A DNA stretch of 64,000 bases from Apteryx mantelli (Eukaryota; Chordata; Aves; Apterygiformes; Apterygidae): positions 19,001,207 through 19,065,206 of the forward strand of contig NC_089983.1 of NCBI RefSeq assembly GCF_036417845.1. The letters are read 5' to 3'. Position numbers and translations under genes: made by a program. The notes below the pieces were generated by a model, which was not told where the DNA came from, did no database searches, and saw only the letters and a list, made by a program, of their open reading frames with translations. This document shows positions 43,717 through 55,140 of this stretch, one piece after another. The stretch's first letter is position 1. Each line of letters starts with the position of its first letter.

Positions 43717-45587
43717 CTACAGGAAGGAACACAGTATTTCTAAGATCAGCATGCAAGTATGGAGCTGAAAGCACCAAAAAATCTGATTCTCTACATGTTG
43801 TAATAAGTCCACAAAACACACAAAGTTCAGTAACTATGAAAATACTTCGTCAGTTGAGCATAACCTTTTAAATAATGATTATAATGGTTTCACCACTTTT
43901 TATTTCCATGTTCTCTGCAGAGTCTACAGAGAACAAGTGGGATTCTGCTCCTTCTGCTTCAGTATACTTAATAAATTCCACTATTATTTAATAAATATTT
44001 CTCCTTATGTAACTGGCTAATATAGCATCTCTCCTTAAGGTAGCAATACAAACACCTACCTGTCTTTGGGAAAAGGATTCACTTTGCATGCTTCCAGTAA
44101 AAATTTAACAACATCCACATGTCCTGTAAGAAAAGCAGAATTATATAAATATAAAATAATGTATTTTATTTATATAAATATAAAAATGTATTTTATAGGT
44201 GTGTGTACATATGTATATATACACATATACACACACGCACACAAATGCACACGCACAAAAAAGTACACAGAGAGGAGATACTTGAAAGATAACTGACCAA
44301 ATTCCATTAAGAGATAGCAAATTAGACGGGAGGAGACGGTACCTTCCGCAGCTGCTACGTGCAATGCTGTTCGTGAATCATAATCTCTTTGTTCCATATC
44401 CATTCCTGATAGAGCAAATCTAAAAAAAAAATTACAGAAAAGTTTTGTAGACAAAAAAAAGAATTACAAAACCAGCATGGAACAATAGCACTATGCTAAA
44501 ATGGTGAAACATCTGCTGCAAAAGGATAAATGGTATCAAAAGCACATCATATCTTCAGTTACAATGAAAGGGGCTCTTGCTGCTTTGGCTTTAAATATAA
44601 ACTAGGGGCTTAACTTACTTTCTGGCCTGTAGCCGTCATAAAGAAAAATGATTCTTAAAATATCATTGGAGGGTACGTGACAGCCAACACATCTGATTTA
44701 AGATCTAACGTGGACAAGCTAAGTCACATAAGGCAAAGTAAATTTCACGTCAGCTGAGGAAACCTGGAGAAGACCCCGAGTCTGAAAATCCTGCAGTGTT
44801 AAAGGTCCTGGAACAGTTCTTTTATCTTACTATACTGCTCAGGGACAACAGAGGTAAGCTATACAGATTTTTTCCCTCTCATTAACTATATTCAAATGTA
44901 TTCTAGTCAAATTAATATGTTTATTTAGTCTATTACTACTTTTGTTTTAAACAGTGCCAGATTCTACTTGAGATGTAGAAATCAAAGTTAGATTTCCTAA
45001 TGTCTCCAACAGCAACATACATTTTCCAACTTGATTTTTTCTGGCAGTTTCAGAATTGAATCAAAAAGCAGGCTAGAATTCAGCCAGAATTCTGTGCAAT
45101 CACTATAAAGAGAACCGGTAAGGGAAGTTAATTCAAAAGGATCCAAAGAAATGGAAAGCGAAAGGATTATAGCAAATTGCTGGGATACAGTACAACTTTG
45201 TTGTTTGCGTTTTGTCTGTTTGTTTGCTTTTTAATATCCTCTACCTCTCCCTATACTTGTGCAAAGGTTATGATTCTTCAAACCTTTTTTTAAATGCATT
45301 TTACCTGACTCCTTGTTTGCTTGAATGCAATTAAATTATTGCATTCAATTAAAACAATTAAAATGCAATAACTAAAAGACATTAAAAGCATGTTAACAGA
45401 ACGTATATCCTCCCTACTGCAGCTCTCATTTCCCCATCATGGACACAAGCATATATTCATAAGTAAGCAACAACAGCAGATACAAAGCCAGTGGCTTTCC
45501 TGTCCCCAACCCCGCACTGTTTTACCTCCGGAGTGCAGACACATCCCCCGTGTAGGCAGCAAACAGCAGATTTATCACAGACTTTAC
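43560..45587 (-). CDS. GLS: GLS, kidney-type glutaminase (KGA) C-terminal exons
   Basis: GLS is the mitochondrial phosphate-activated glutaminase that converts glutamine to glutamate and ammonia. Only its last four exons lie here: 45526-45587, 44343-44419, 44060-44123 and 43560-43716, read on the minus strand. They join to 119 codons plus TAA, the same length as the KGA-specific tail of human GLS. The segment starts [20 protein letters not shown] and carries ankyrin repeats ([35 protein letters not shown]). It ends [14 protein letters not shown]. The catalytic exons and the GAC-specific alternative end lie beyond the right edge or were not found. The gene converges on STAT1, as in human. Confidence 0.95.
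44060..44123 (-). CDS. GLS: GLS exon: ankyrin repeat
   Basis: The 64-nt exon follows TTTTCTTACAG and encodes [20 protein letters not shown] then DR. It ends phase 2 at GACAG|GTAGGT. Confidence 0.94.
44196..44260. repeat. TG/TA/CA-rich microsatellite between GLS exons
   Basis: Alternating purine-pyrimidine dinucleotides (GTGTGTAC, ATATGTATAT, ACACAC) fill most of the short intron between two GLS exons. Confidence 0.75.
44343..44419 (-). CDS. GLS: GLS exon: first ankyrin repeat
   Basis: The 77-nt exon follows a T-tract and TTTTAG. It encodes [20 protein letters not shown] then VAAAE and ends at GGAAG|GTACCG. Confidence 0.94.
45321..45348. repeat. Perfect inverted repeat, 11-bp stem
   Basis: TTGAATGCAAT and ATTGCATTCAA flank a 6-base AT loop, in the GLS intron about 180 bp downstream of the first KGA exon on the minus strand. 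Confidence 0.75.
45526..45587 (-). CDS. GLS: GLS exon: first KGA-specific exon
   Basis: The 62-nt exon follows TCTTCATAG on the minus strand and encodes [20 protein letters not shown]. It ends phase 2 at CGGAG|GTAAAA. Confidence 0.93.
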
Positions 45588-48500
45588 CTATGAAGAGAGA
45601 TGAAGTCCAGTTTATTGAGTTTCTTTACTCAAAGAGAAAACAAAAACCCCAAAAGCCCAGCAGGGTCAGCTGGTCAATGCTCATAAACTTGTCCGTTTTA
45701 TTCTCTTTCCTGGCCACATTTTGCAGTACAGGGTAAAAACGCTGTGAGAATCCATTCCAATTTGCTTTGTTACTAGTACTTTATGTCTGTCTTTCCAAGG
45801 TTGAAGTCATAAAGGACAATAAAAGAACCATAGTATGTGCGTTTCACCACGACAGAACACGAATGCAAGAGCCTCGCGCTGTGCGGGCAAACTGTGTTTT
45901 TCTCTTTAATTGCTCCAGGATAGTGAGTATTGAATTACAAAAAATGCATCACTTGGCACAACTTGCAACCATAAACAAAAGAAACTCATTCTGGAAAAGT
46001 AAGGTTTTTACCAAGTAGACTCTATTGCTAAGAGAAATCTATGTTAGTAGAAGAGAGGAAATAATACTGGTTTTGCATTAAACCATAGGTTTTCCTAACA
46101 TACATCTAATATAGAGGCTTTCTACAAATAAACAACATTAAGCAATTTTGCCATGTAATGAACAACTACAAGAAAAGCAAGGTTTGTAGGCAGAGGAAGA
46201 TAGGATCTTTTTAGATCAAATAACATAGGTAAAATCTCAGGCAAAGAGTACTTTCTTTTCTCAGCTATATTAATGACACTAATAAAAGAAAAATGATACT
46301 TTTAGCTACAAACCTTCTCCTACCTACATTATTAACACATCATGGCGACAATAACTCTGCAAGTTTTACCAACAGCTAAAAGTGGCAAGACAGATGGTTG
46401 AGCGTACCACATCACTGTTTCATAAACAGATACGGCCAGTTCTAGGTACCATAGCACAGTAGTTTTTCAGTGAACTTTCCTGATGCCGTTTCGCTTTGTG
46501 AGCGTGGCCCACGAAGTTCTGCTGTTGCCAGCTAAACGCCAGTTATAGCCCAGAATGCCAGTGACGGAGAGAAAGGAGAAAACCGATGCTGTACTCATCT
46601 TCCCCAAGCAAGGCGGCCACCACGCACAAGCACACCTTCCACAGGTTCCAGCAGAAACGCTGGCATGTTCACAGGGCCACAGATAGCAAATATATACCTA
46701 TAAACCAAAGTAGTGGAACTGCTTATTTATTACATCTCAAATATGCACCAGGCACAAAGACCAGAATGAAAACATGGGGGGAAAACCAGACATTTTCCTT
46801 TTTCCAGCCATCCACAAACTCCTGCAGCTCCTTTTCTGTCTGCACTATGAGATTCATTAGACACCAGAGCCTACCTGCTCTTCGCTCCAACCAGAAGCAA
46901 AGGCTGATGCAGACAGCTGATTTATATGGTAGGCTACAGCTTTCCTGGGTACCGGGCTGCTGACTGTATTTAAATGCAAGCACTAAAGGGGAATTTAGTT
47001 TAGTAATCTTGAAATTTCATCAGGATGATTCAGGAGTTCTCCTTGGCGGGAGAGGAGTGAGCATCGTTGGATTTGCTGTCCCCTGCAGGTTGTGTACCAG
47101 GCTGTTGCATTTAGAAATTTAAGAATAAGAGGCTCAACCCTGCAGGTGCTGAATACTCTTCATTTTATTGAACCAGGAGGAGCAAAGGGCATTCTGTCCT
47201 CAATTACACCTCCGCAGAGGTTAACTGGTGATTTTGACTGGGCTTTTTTATGCTTCTGAGATATGCAAGTGTCCATTAAAAACATTCCTTCCTTACCAAA
47301 AATAACCTTCCAAGTGCAGCTAGGGCAAAGAATTACTCTGGATTCAGCTAAAAATATTTCGCTAAAAGGCCTTTTTAAATTTCTGTATCTATGTGAACAA
47401 AAGGTAACTTTGAGATTTCTTCGACTTCCTTCTCAGGAGTCGAAGGCCTAATCTTAGGCCACGTTACTCAGCAATCTTGGAGAAGGTAAAACTCCTCCTT
47501 TCTTAAGATAAATACTGTAAAATCCAAGGTCACATACTATAAAAATCAACTTCTTGACTGATCAAAAGGACAAAGAAATAGAAGTGCAGACAAGAATATT
47601 TCTGCTTGTTTAGTTCAGAAAAATAAAATTGGAGAGGAAATATGACTGCTCTCTATACAACAGTAAAGGTAATGGGATACAAAAGCAGGAGAAAAAAAAA
47701 TTCTGCAATTATGGCAGAACTATCAAGAACTGGCCAGGAATGAACCCAAGGTTTTTTTGTTTTGTTTTGTTTTTTTTTTAAAGACAGATTGCAGCCATCA
47801 TAGTTGAAACAAATCCCCCACTGGGCTTCCTCCCCCATTTCAAATGAGACTAGCAATTTTATGGAGAAGTTAGTTTGGATTTGCCAGCAACATAACTAGA
47901 CACTGCAACTTCCCCCCACTCTATCAGCAGCAAAGTACAGATCAAAAAAAAAATTAATGGATTTTATAAGGTATCACATGAAATTGCTCAAAAGGCAGTA
48001 GTAAACAACAGTATCAGCAGTAAAATTCACAAACATAAAATATTCCAAATACCAAAAAATCTTGAATTCAACATAAGACTACAGAGTTTCCATGAGCATC
48101 TTCTGAAGTATCACTTAGTTTTAAAGAAGATATTAATCCATATAATATATATGAAATCACCATGTAAGGGCTTATCATTCAGATTGAACAGAAGTTATTA
48201 TGTGGAAAGAACTTGCAGATAGAAGCTTTGTATTTGCATAAGGTCTCACTTCGCTGGTCATAAAATCAAGAGCAAAGCACAGGCAAGACTTAAAAATGTA
48301 AGTCAAAATTTCCTATCCCCAAAACTCTCAGCTTACTGGCCTAAAATAGCGTTTTCTACTGCATACAGTTCCATAACTATGAAGATTAAAAAGAGGAAAA
48401 TGGAGAGAGCATCTTTTCTATATATGTATTAGATCAAACCAGGAATGACCTCAGACTCCTGGGAGGCCAGAAGCCTTAACTTTGTGTCATACCACTGCCA

Positions 48501-49739
48501 CCAAAGTTTCAGATAAAACACTGGGGGCACAAAAGAAAAGAAGAAAAAAAACAAAACACACATTCAGGAAATGATCACAAATCAAATACCAAAAAACAGA
48601 GACAAACACAGCCCTGGAAGTTACAAAGCATTAAAGAGCTTATTCTAATGCTTTCATATTGCACTTTAAATACCTTCTAAGCTTGATTGTGCTAAAGGTT
48701 TGAAACAAATCTCCAACTCTCAAACAAACTGCATATAAATTGAGGAAACATGGCAAAACCCACAGGCTGTTTTGCTATTTCAGGAGCATAATCCCTATGG
48801 AAAGCAAGTACACTGCTGTCTCTGATTTTTCTAATGTTTATAATAAACATATTCTCAAAGTACTTTGATAGACAGCATAGCAGTATACTCTTTTGACTTC
48901 CTCAGTGTACCTAAAAAAAGCTAACGAAAAAGCTTAGTTTCAGTGTTGATATACTGATGTTACTTATGACAAGCAAAATTTCAACAAATCTAATTACCTG
49001 ACAGATCTGACTGGTATGTGGGAACTGCACTAGATGGAGTATTTGTAAAAAATAGTTTTTACTTGACTAGCTGAGCTGCATAGTCAAATCCAGTCCACGT
49101 GGGAAGACATACGTAGCAGTCTTAGTCTCAGGGTGGCTAATAAGCAATCCCCAAACACAGATTTACCAAGGAAATGTCACGCCTCCCGTACTTGAACAGA
49201 TTTCTTCAGAGCAAGACGCGGAAGCCCTGCGCCGCACAGAACCTGACGCGATTTCCTTGCTCCCAAAGAGCTGGAGGCTGAAGTCCGGTCCTCTAAAAAC
49301 ATCTTTGTTTTACAAATACCTTGAATAGAACTGGATTTTAATCAAGTATCACATCATCTCAAAGATTTCAGTGAAGTTTGTCAAGCAGTAGAAAACATAA
49401 CGTAATTGTTGTAATGACGTCTGGAATAGAAAAAGTATTTGGGGCTTTCTAGGGATGACAGGTTACGTTTTCAGAGAGTAAATGGGATCTGTGTTTCATA
49501 ATAAACAAGTAAAATGCTTCTACAGAAGATAGAAATGGGAACCATTTATCATTCCTTGACACAACAAACAAACAAGTTTAAAAGGTTTTTTTCCATGTAC
49601 AAGAACAACACGTGTATCACTGCCTAGCTCCTCGTCAAGGCTTTTCAACAGCTCTCTCCAAATGCTTTACAAAACAGCAGGTTACTACCGTTATCTGCTC
49701 TGTTAGACGAAAAGCTGAGGCCCAGAGATGGAAATCACT

Positions 49740-50270
49740 TGCTCCAGGTGTGGGAGCCAGTGCAGAGCGACCCGATGTTTTCTGCGCACGAGCTCGCGCG
49801 GGGGACGGTCCTCGAAAGCCGGACAGCCCCGTCACAGCCACCGTGCAAGCGTCGCGTGGGTCGGCGCAGAAGGCTGAGGCGCCGGACAGCTACGGGCCGG
49901 TACCGCACGCCGCCCGGGCCCCGTCACCGCGCTAACTCCAGCTCGGCCTTGGAATTGCTGGCCACGGAAGGCACTTGATTTAATGAAAAGTTTTCCATGC
50001 TAGTGTCACCTAGCTCAAAAGTCACACTGGTACATTCGCACAAAGCGGCTCCAGTGATTTTTAGCAACCCGGCCGCAGCAGCGAACTCGGCGCTGCAGGA
50101 ACAGCTCCGGCGCCGGGGAGCTGCGGGCTCTGCCCACGCCAGGCGGGTGCCGCGCGCCGCCCCGCTTGGCACCGTGACCGCCGCCGCCAGCCCAGCGGCC
50201 CCGTCCCAGCCTCGGCGCCCTGCCGCACCCGAGCCAGACGGCTGGGCACCCCATGCAACGAAAATCCTCT
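49740..50270. promoter_or_regulatory. Intragenic CpG island in GLS intron
   Basis: GC content and CpG density rise sharply for about 530 bp inside an AT-rich intron. Open frames exist on both strands, as expected of GC-rich DNA. It may be an alternative or non-coding-RNA promoter. A less dense CpG shoulder continues to about 51300 and includes TGACGTCG at about 50920, a near-match to a CRE. Confidence 0.5.
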
Positions 50271-52900
50271 TCAAAAAATTAATTTAGCTCAAAGCTGCAT
50301 TCATTCCGTAGGAAGCTCTTACCAAAAAGGGTCACTGAACCTGGATTTTAATTTACTACTGTGTCCTGCTTCCTGAGAGCCCCCCAAATTGCCTTGAAAA
50401 CATTACAGACCAAAAAATATTACTTCTGACTTTAGCATTTTTCCAGGTGGCTTAGGAATACAATCAAGCACAATAGTTTAAAATGGTGCTGCTAAAGGTA
50501 ATAGAAAACTAGGATAAACAAACAAAAAACCCGAACCTTTCTGAAGTCCTTTACATGATAAACAATCTCACAGGTTAAAATTTGAAAAAGACATTCAAAC
50601 TATTGGAAAAAAAGGTTCTTTGAATGCATGTTGTTTCTCAAAACCTTCACCATGCCTGAATTTTGATATGCACTATATCTATCTAGGGTATTGAGAGAAA
50701 ACTTTCAAAGACAACAAGGGGGGAAATACAGTTGAGCTAGTGGAGAAAAAGGGCCAGCTCTCTCTTACATCCCCCCTCATTTGGGGGCTTCAAAAAGGGA
50801 AGTATGGTTTCTTTTACAGCTGTTAGGAAGGAAAAATGAAGCCACAATTCAGCCGTGTCTATGCCTTCTAAAAACTCATTTCTTGCGGAAGGTGCTGCGC
50901 CAGGAACACCGTTTTGGGGACTGACGTCGGGCATGCTGCTATAGGGAACGCCACCCTCACGGCCACGTGCTTGGAAAGCAGCTTCTCAAACGTTCCTCCG
51001 AGGAGCAGAGACTTGGAGGTAAATCAGGATACAACTTTCAAGCTGTTGCAGCTCAGGACTTGCCTCATTACAAGCACCCGTCACACTGAGTTGAGTCCCC
51101 TAATACACTAGGATCTCAAAGCGGGTCCCAGATAAAAATAAAGTCTCCTAGTGTACGGTACAAGGGGAGCCGAGTCTCTCGCCCAAACGCTCTCGACTGT
51201 AGGAGAGCTGCACTGAAACGGGACTGCAGCCCTCCACTTGCGGAGCTCCTGCACCTACTGCCAATGGCGCATCGCATCACTGGCCCGGCTCGGAGCCGGA
51301 TTAACTCCGAAATTCAAAAAACTGATTTTGAGCCATCTAAGGTGAGCATTTATATAGTGAACAAGGATTGATGCTTCACGCTGGGAAGAGACACTACTAT
51401 AAAGGCTTCCTACTCTACTGACCTTTGCCAATGAGCAAGTACTGATAAATAACACAGAAGCAAAGGGAGCTTACATGAGCCAAGAGGGACTGCACAAAGT
51501 AATAAGAACTCCCCAAACCAAGAGAAATTTAGTCAACGGTACCACTGTTTTACTACTTTTCCTAAAGCAGATTCCATGATGCAGGTCATCTGAACGTGTA
51601 GCAAAAACGATCATTCCTGCTGCTCTCCTGAAAAGTTACAGAATTGTAAAAACTCATTTTATCAGTGAAGAAAAATTCTTCAATCCTAAGATACACCAAG
51701 GCAAGTTCTGAAACAGCTGTGATGACCTATAAACAGAAAAAGTGAAGCTGGAGCACAAATTAAAAAATTTAGTCACTGAGATTTTACATTAAACTTGTAA
51801 TTCAACTATGCCTAAGCATAGCCTAGAGATGAATTTTTCCCTGCATGTGAAGTTTCAGAATCAAGCTCCAAACAACTCAATAATTAGTTTTGAAGCTTCA
51901 ACCTAGAAGTTAAACTTGTAATACAAATAGTCACAAAAAGGACAAAAATAAACCAGAAATGCTATCTCAGAGAAGAATCCATGTGTGGGCACACTCAGTC
52001 TTAGACACTAGACAGGACTGCTTATTTAAAAAAAAAAAACAACCATGTTTGCAAACATTTACAATTAATTTACAGTACATTGGAATCCCCTCTCCAGCAT
52101 CCAATGTTTAGGTCTACAAAAGACAGACACATTTTTTTCTTAAAAATACCATTTTTCAATATGAAGTTAAGTTGTTTTTTGTAGGGAAGGACATTTCAAC
52201 CAAAAGCCGGTATCATTGCTCCTGAGCTTGTGCATTGTTTCCCCTGAAATAATGTAAAGTTAGTACTTAAAGGTAAGCAAAACCTTTTTAAAAAGTAAAA
52301 ACGAAGACAGAACTGTAAACAAACCCCTCCAGGTGAGTTTTTCAAAATCACTTAATCTCTATCCCCCCACTGACGTTTCTTACAGCTTTTACAATTGCTA
52401 GTTTTTCAGTTATCACACAAACAGCTGTCTATAAAATCCAGTACATTTTACAGCTTTTGGCCCTCAAATTAACTGAATACACGGCTCCCAAAAATATTAG
52501 AATTCCTTGGGAAAGTCCTTGTCCCCATTATATTATAAACAATTACAGGAATGAACTAATGCATACACTTGCACCTATTAATCACATATGGAAATATTTG
52601 AAAATACAGCCAAGGCTGGCTGTTCCATAAAACTTGTATTCCTCTTTGGAAGTTTTCCATCTTTTTTCTTTTTAAACCCATTTTCCACATTACTGACCCT
52701 AGTTTCCTGATATAATTTGAAAGAGTGCAGAATAAGACTAAGTATTTGTAGATGCTATGGTATCTTTTGTATTTTGAAAAAAAATTCACACTGGAAACAC
52801 CACTGTCGCTTCTCTTTAATCCATTTTTCTAATGCACCAACTACCGTTTCTTTACCTCTAGGTGGTGCAAGCTCTTCTTTGGAGCGCGTGTCAGAGCATC

Positions 52901-53035
52901 ATACCCAGCTCCACTAGCTTTATGAGCTGTGGGAGCAACATTTATTTTTGGAGTCAGGGCTGCAACATTAACTTTCAGAGCTGCTACCACGGGGTTTATT
53001 TTTGGAGCCTCTGTGGTGGAATTAACTCGCAATGC
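52901..53035 (-). repeat. 27-bp-period imperfect tandem repeat with open frame
   Basis: On the minus strand five 27-bp units read as nine-residue repeats: ALRVNSTTE, APKINPVVA, ALKVNVAAL, TPKINVAPT, AHKASGAGY. They alternate A-L-K/R-V-N and A/T-P-K-I-N types. A diverged unit above 53035 has a TGA in frame. Matching splice signals are only moderate, so coding status is unknown. Confidence 0.6.
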
Positions 53036-53329
53036 TGCTTGCACAGCGGTTATTCACATAGTTTGTGCTCCTGGGAGAAAACCAACAGACTCATGAAACA
53101 CTTAACTTATTCCTCAGTACCTGCCTTACAGTTTTAACAGTCATGTTCAAATATGATTTGTGTACACACTGCAAATACCTACGCCCATGAAACTGAGCTG
53201 TCCAGACTGCAGCCAGACTAGAGGCTGTTTCCACATATACGTACCCGAAGTAGCTCTGAACACCTGCACTGCTATAGCTGCACAAACCTCCGGCAGCTTA
53301 GCAGCCTGGTGAGTTACGCAGGTTCACAG

Positions 53330-53530
53330 ATGCCTTGCAGCCCTCGCCGAGCTGCGCAGCGCGGTAATACAGTACTAACGGCTTTCCATCTGAAACTCCT
53401 TGGATGAGCTAGTCACGTCCGTGACCGCAACGAGACCTGTCCGAGTGCTCGGTAGCCCACGTACGGGTTCTCACTCACCGGCACCGCTCATCGCCGATTA
53501 GGCGGAAACACGAGGAACGCGCTATTGTGG
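53330..53530. promoter_or_regulatory. Small CpG cluster in GLS intron
   Basis: Many CpGs occur in about 200 bp with moderate GC content. No exon or known motif set is recognisable. Confidence 0.35.
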
Positions 53531-54339
53531 CCAGTATAACTGTCTTTTCATGAATTCATATTTCATTAGAAACCGTACAACTGTGCTGGGCAGTTTTATA
53601 AATCAAATATACCTTCTTTTTAGACCTTTAAATCATTAAGCTAATACAGATCAGGATGGCAATAGTCAGCAACCGCTCTCCAGCAGCTGCTAAATACGCT
53701 ATGGGAAATGAAGCCCAGATCAGCTCGCAGTCAGCAAATAATCGTATCACAACGAACGAGAGCACGAGGCCCTGCAGGGCGAGGGCTGCTGCCGCCGCTG
53801 CCTCTCTCGCCTCGACCTGAGGCAGCATTTCGGCGAGAGACAGAAGGAAGGTGGGAAAAGGCATGAGACAGGTTTTACTGTTTGCTGGCAAATAAATCAA
53901 CTCAGCATGAAAGAAGAATTTAAGCAAACCTGAGAGGTTTGGGGTTTTGATACAAAATTTAGAAAAACAACCGAGTTGGTCAAAATCATAGTAAGCTTTC
54001 AAATGTTTTTTAATTGAAATTCAACTTTTGAGATTATTGTTTCAAATCAAAATTCAGTCTTTTAGAATAAAACAACTCACTCTCTTCTGATTTCTACATT
54101 TTTAAAATAAAGAGTAGGTACCGAGAAAACACTTTATGGTCCTAAAATTGTCTTTTTTAAAGTTTGAAAACAGAGTGAAGAGTTTTGACATGGTTCAATT
54201 CAGACACAGCAAGTGAGATATAAACAAGCTTGCACCGATAGCTTAGTCTTAGTAGCTGTCACTGTAGCTGCGCACATCGCTGAATATAGAAAACATCTAA
54301 TCAAACTAAACATACACAGAGCGGATTTCTCTGGCCACT

Positions 54340-54352
54340 GGGGGGGGGGGGG
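54340..54352. repeat. G13 homopolymer
   Basis: Thirteen consecutive G residues in the GLS intron are followed by A-rich sequence. Confidence 0.85.
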
Positions 54353-55098
54353 AAATCAAACAAACAAACCATAAACCCCTTCCTTCAACCCAAGGAAACC
54401 AGCTTCCTTTACTCAAAAGTGTATAGGCTGAAGTCACAAAAGAAAAGGGGTGGGCTTCTTCCAGGTGAGGTCTGATTAGAAATAGTTCCCCTCTTTCCCT
54501 ACCTGCTGATCTATTAGCATTGAATGGATTTGTAGCATTTACATTTCTTCCAGTTTCAAACCTTTCAGATAGGTTGTTTTTTTAAAAAAAAAAAAAAAAA
54601 AGCAAAAGTACTAGTTGTAGTACCTGAATTTGCAAATCAGAGTATCAATATTATATTTTACAATAAATTTTCTTTGCCCACCTCTAACTGAAATCCTTCG
54701 TTCATCAGAATACTTTAAAGTAATCTAGATTTTGAAGAACATCTACAAAAATGATATTCGCTATAAACTAGCACAATACCACACCTGTTTGTCCAATTGT
54801 CTTTTTTTGATATGTTACTGTGCTATTTTACATGAAGTTTTAAAAGCATAACAAAGATGCAGGAAACAGTAATTGTGAGCAGGAGGCACCTTCTCTCCCA
54901 ACCACATCTAGTGCTATGAAAGACAGAGTAAAATCTAATATCAGCTTTTGCTTGTAAGACAACCATGAAGCAGATATGAAGTTCTGGAAAGAGTCTCTCT
55001 CTCTCTCAAACCACCTCATTTCTGCTATCTGTGAACAGGCTGACTCATCTAAACACTAAAAGTGCTGCTCCTGCTGCCTTCAGTCCCGTAAGTAGTCC

Positions 55099-55140
55099 AA
55101 AAAAAAAAAAAAAAAATCAAAAAAAAAATCAAAAAAAAAT
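55099..55140. repeat. A-rich interrupted homopolymer
   Basis: Three poly-A blocks separated by TC dinucleotides precede CCCCC. This may be a degraded retroelement tail, but no body is recognisable. Confidence 0.7.

Noticed and set aside
43574..43819. 81-codon minus-strand frame over the last GLS exon
   Set aside because: It is a shifted frame. The conserved KGA frame uses the splice site at 43716 and reads through to LDGLL.
44170..44454. 94-codon minus-strand frame covering a GLS exon
   Set aside because: Only 44343-44419 is exon. The rest is intron, including a CA/TA microsatellite.
49612..50287. Several open frames on both strands in the 50-kb CpG island
   Set aside because: The same composition effect applies. 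No splice structure or family resemblance supports a protein.
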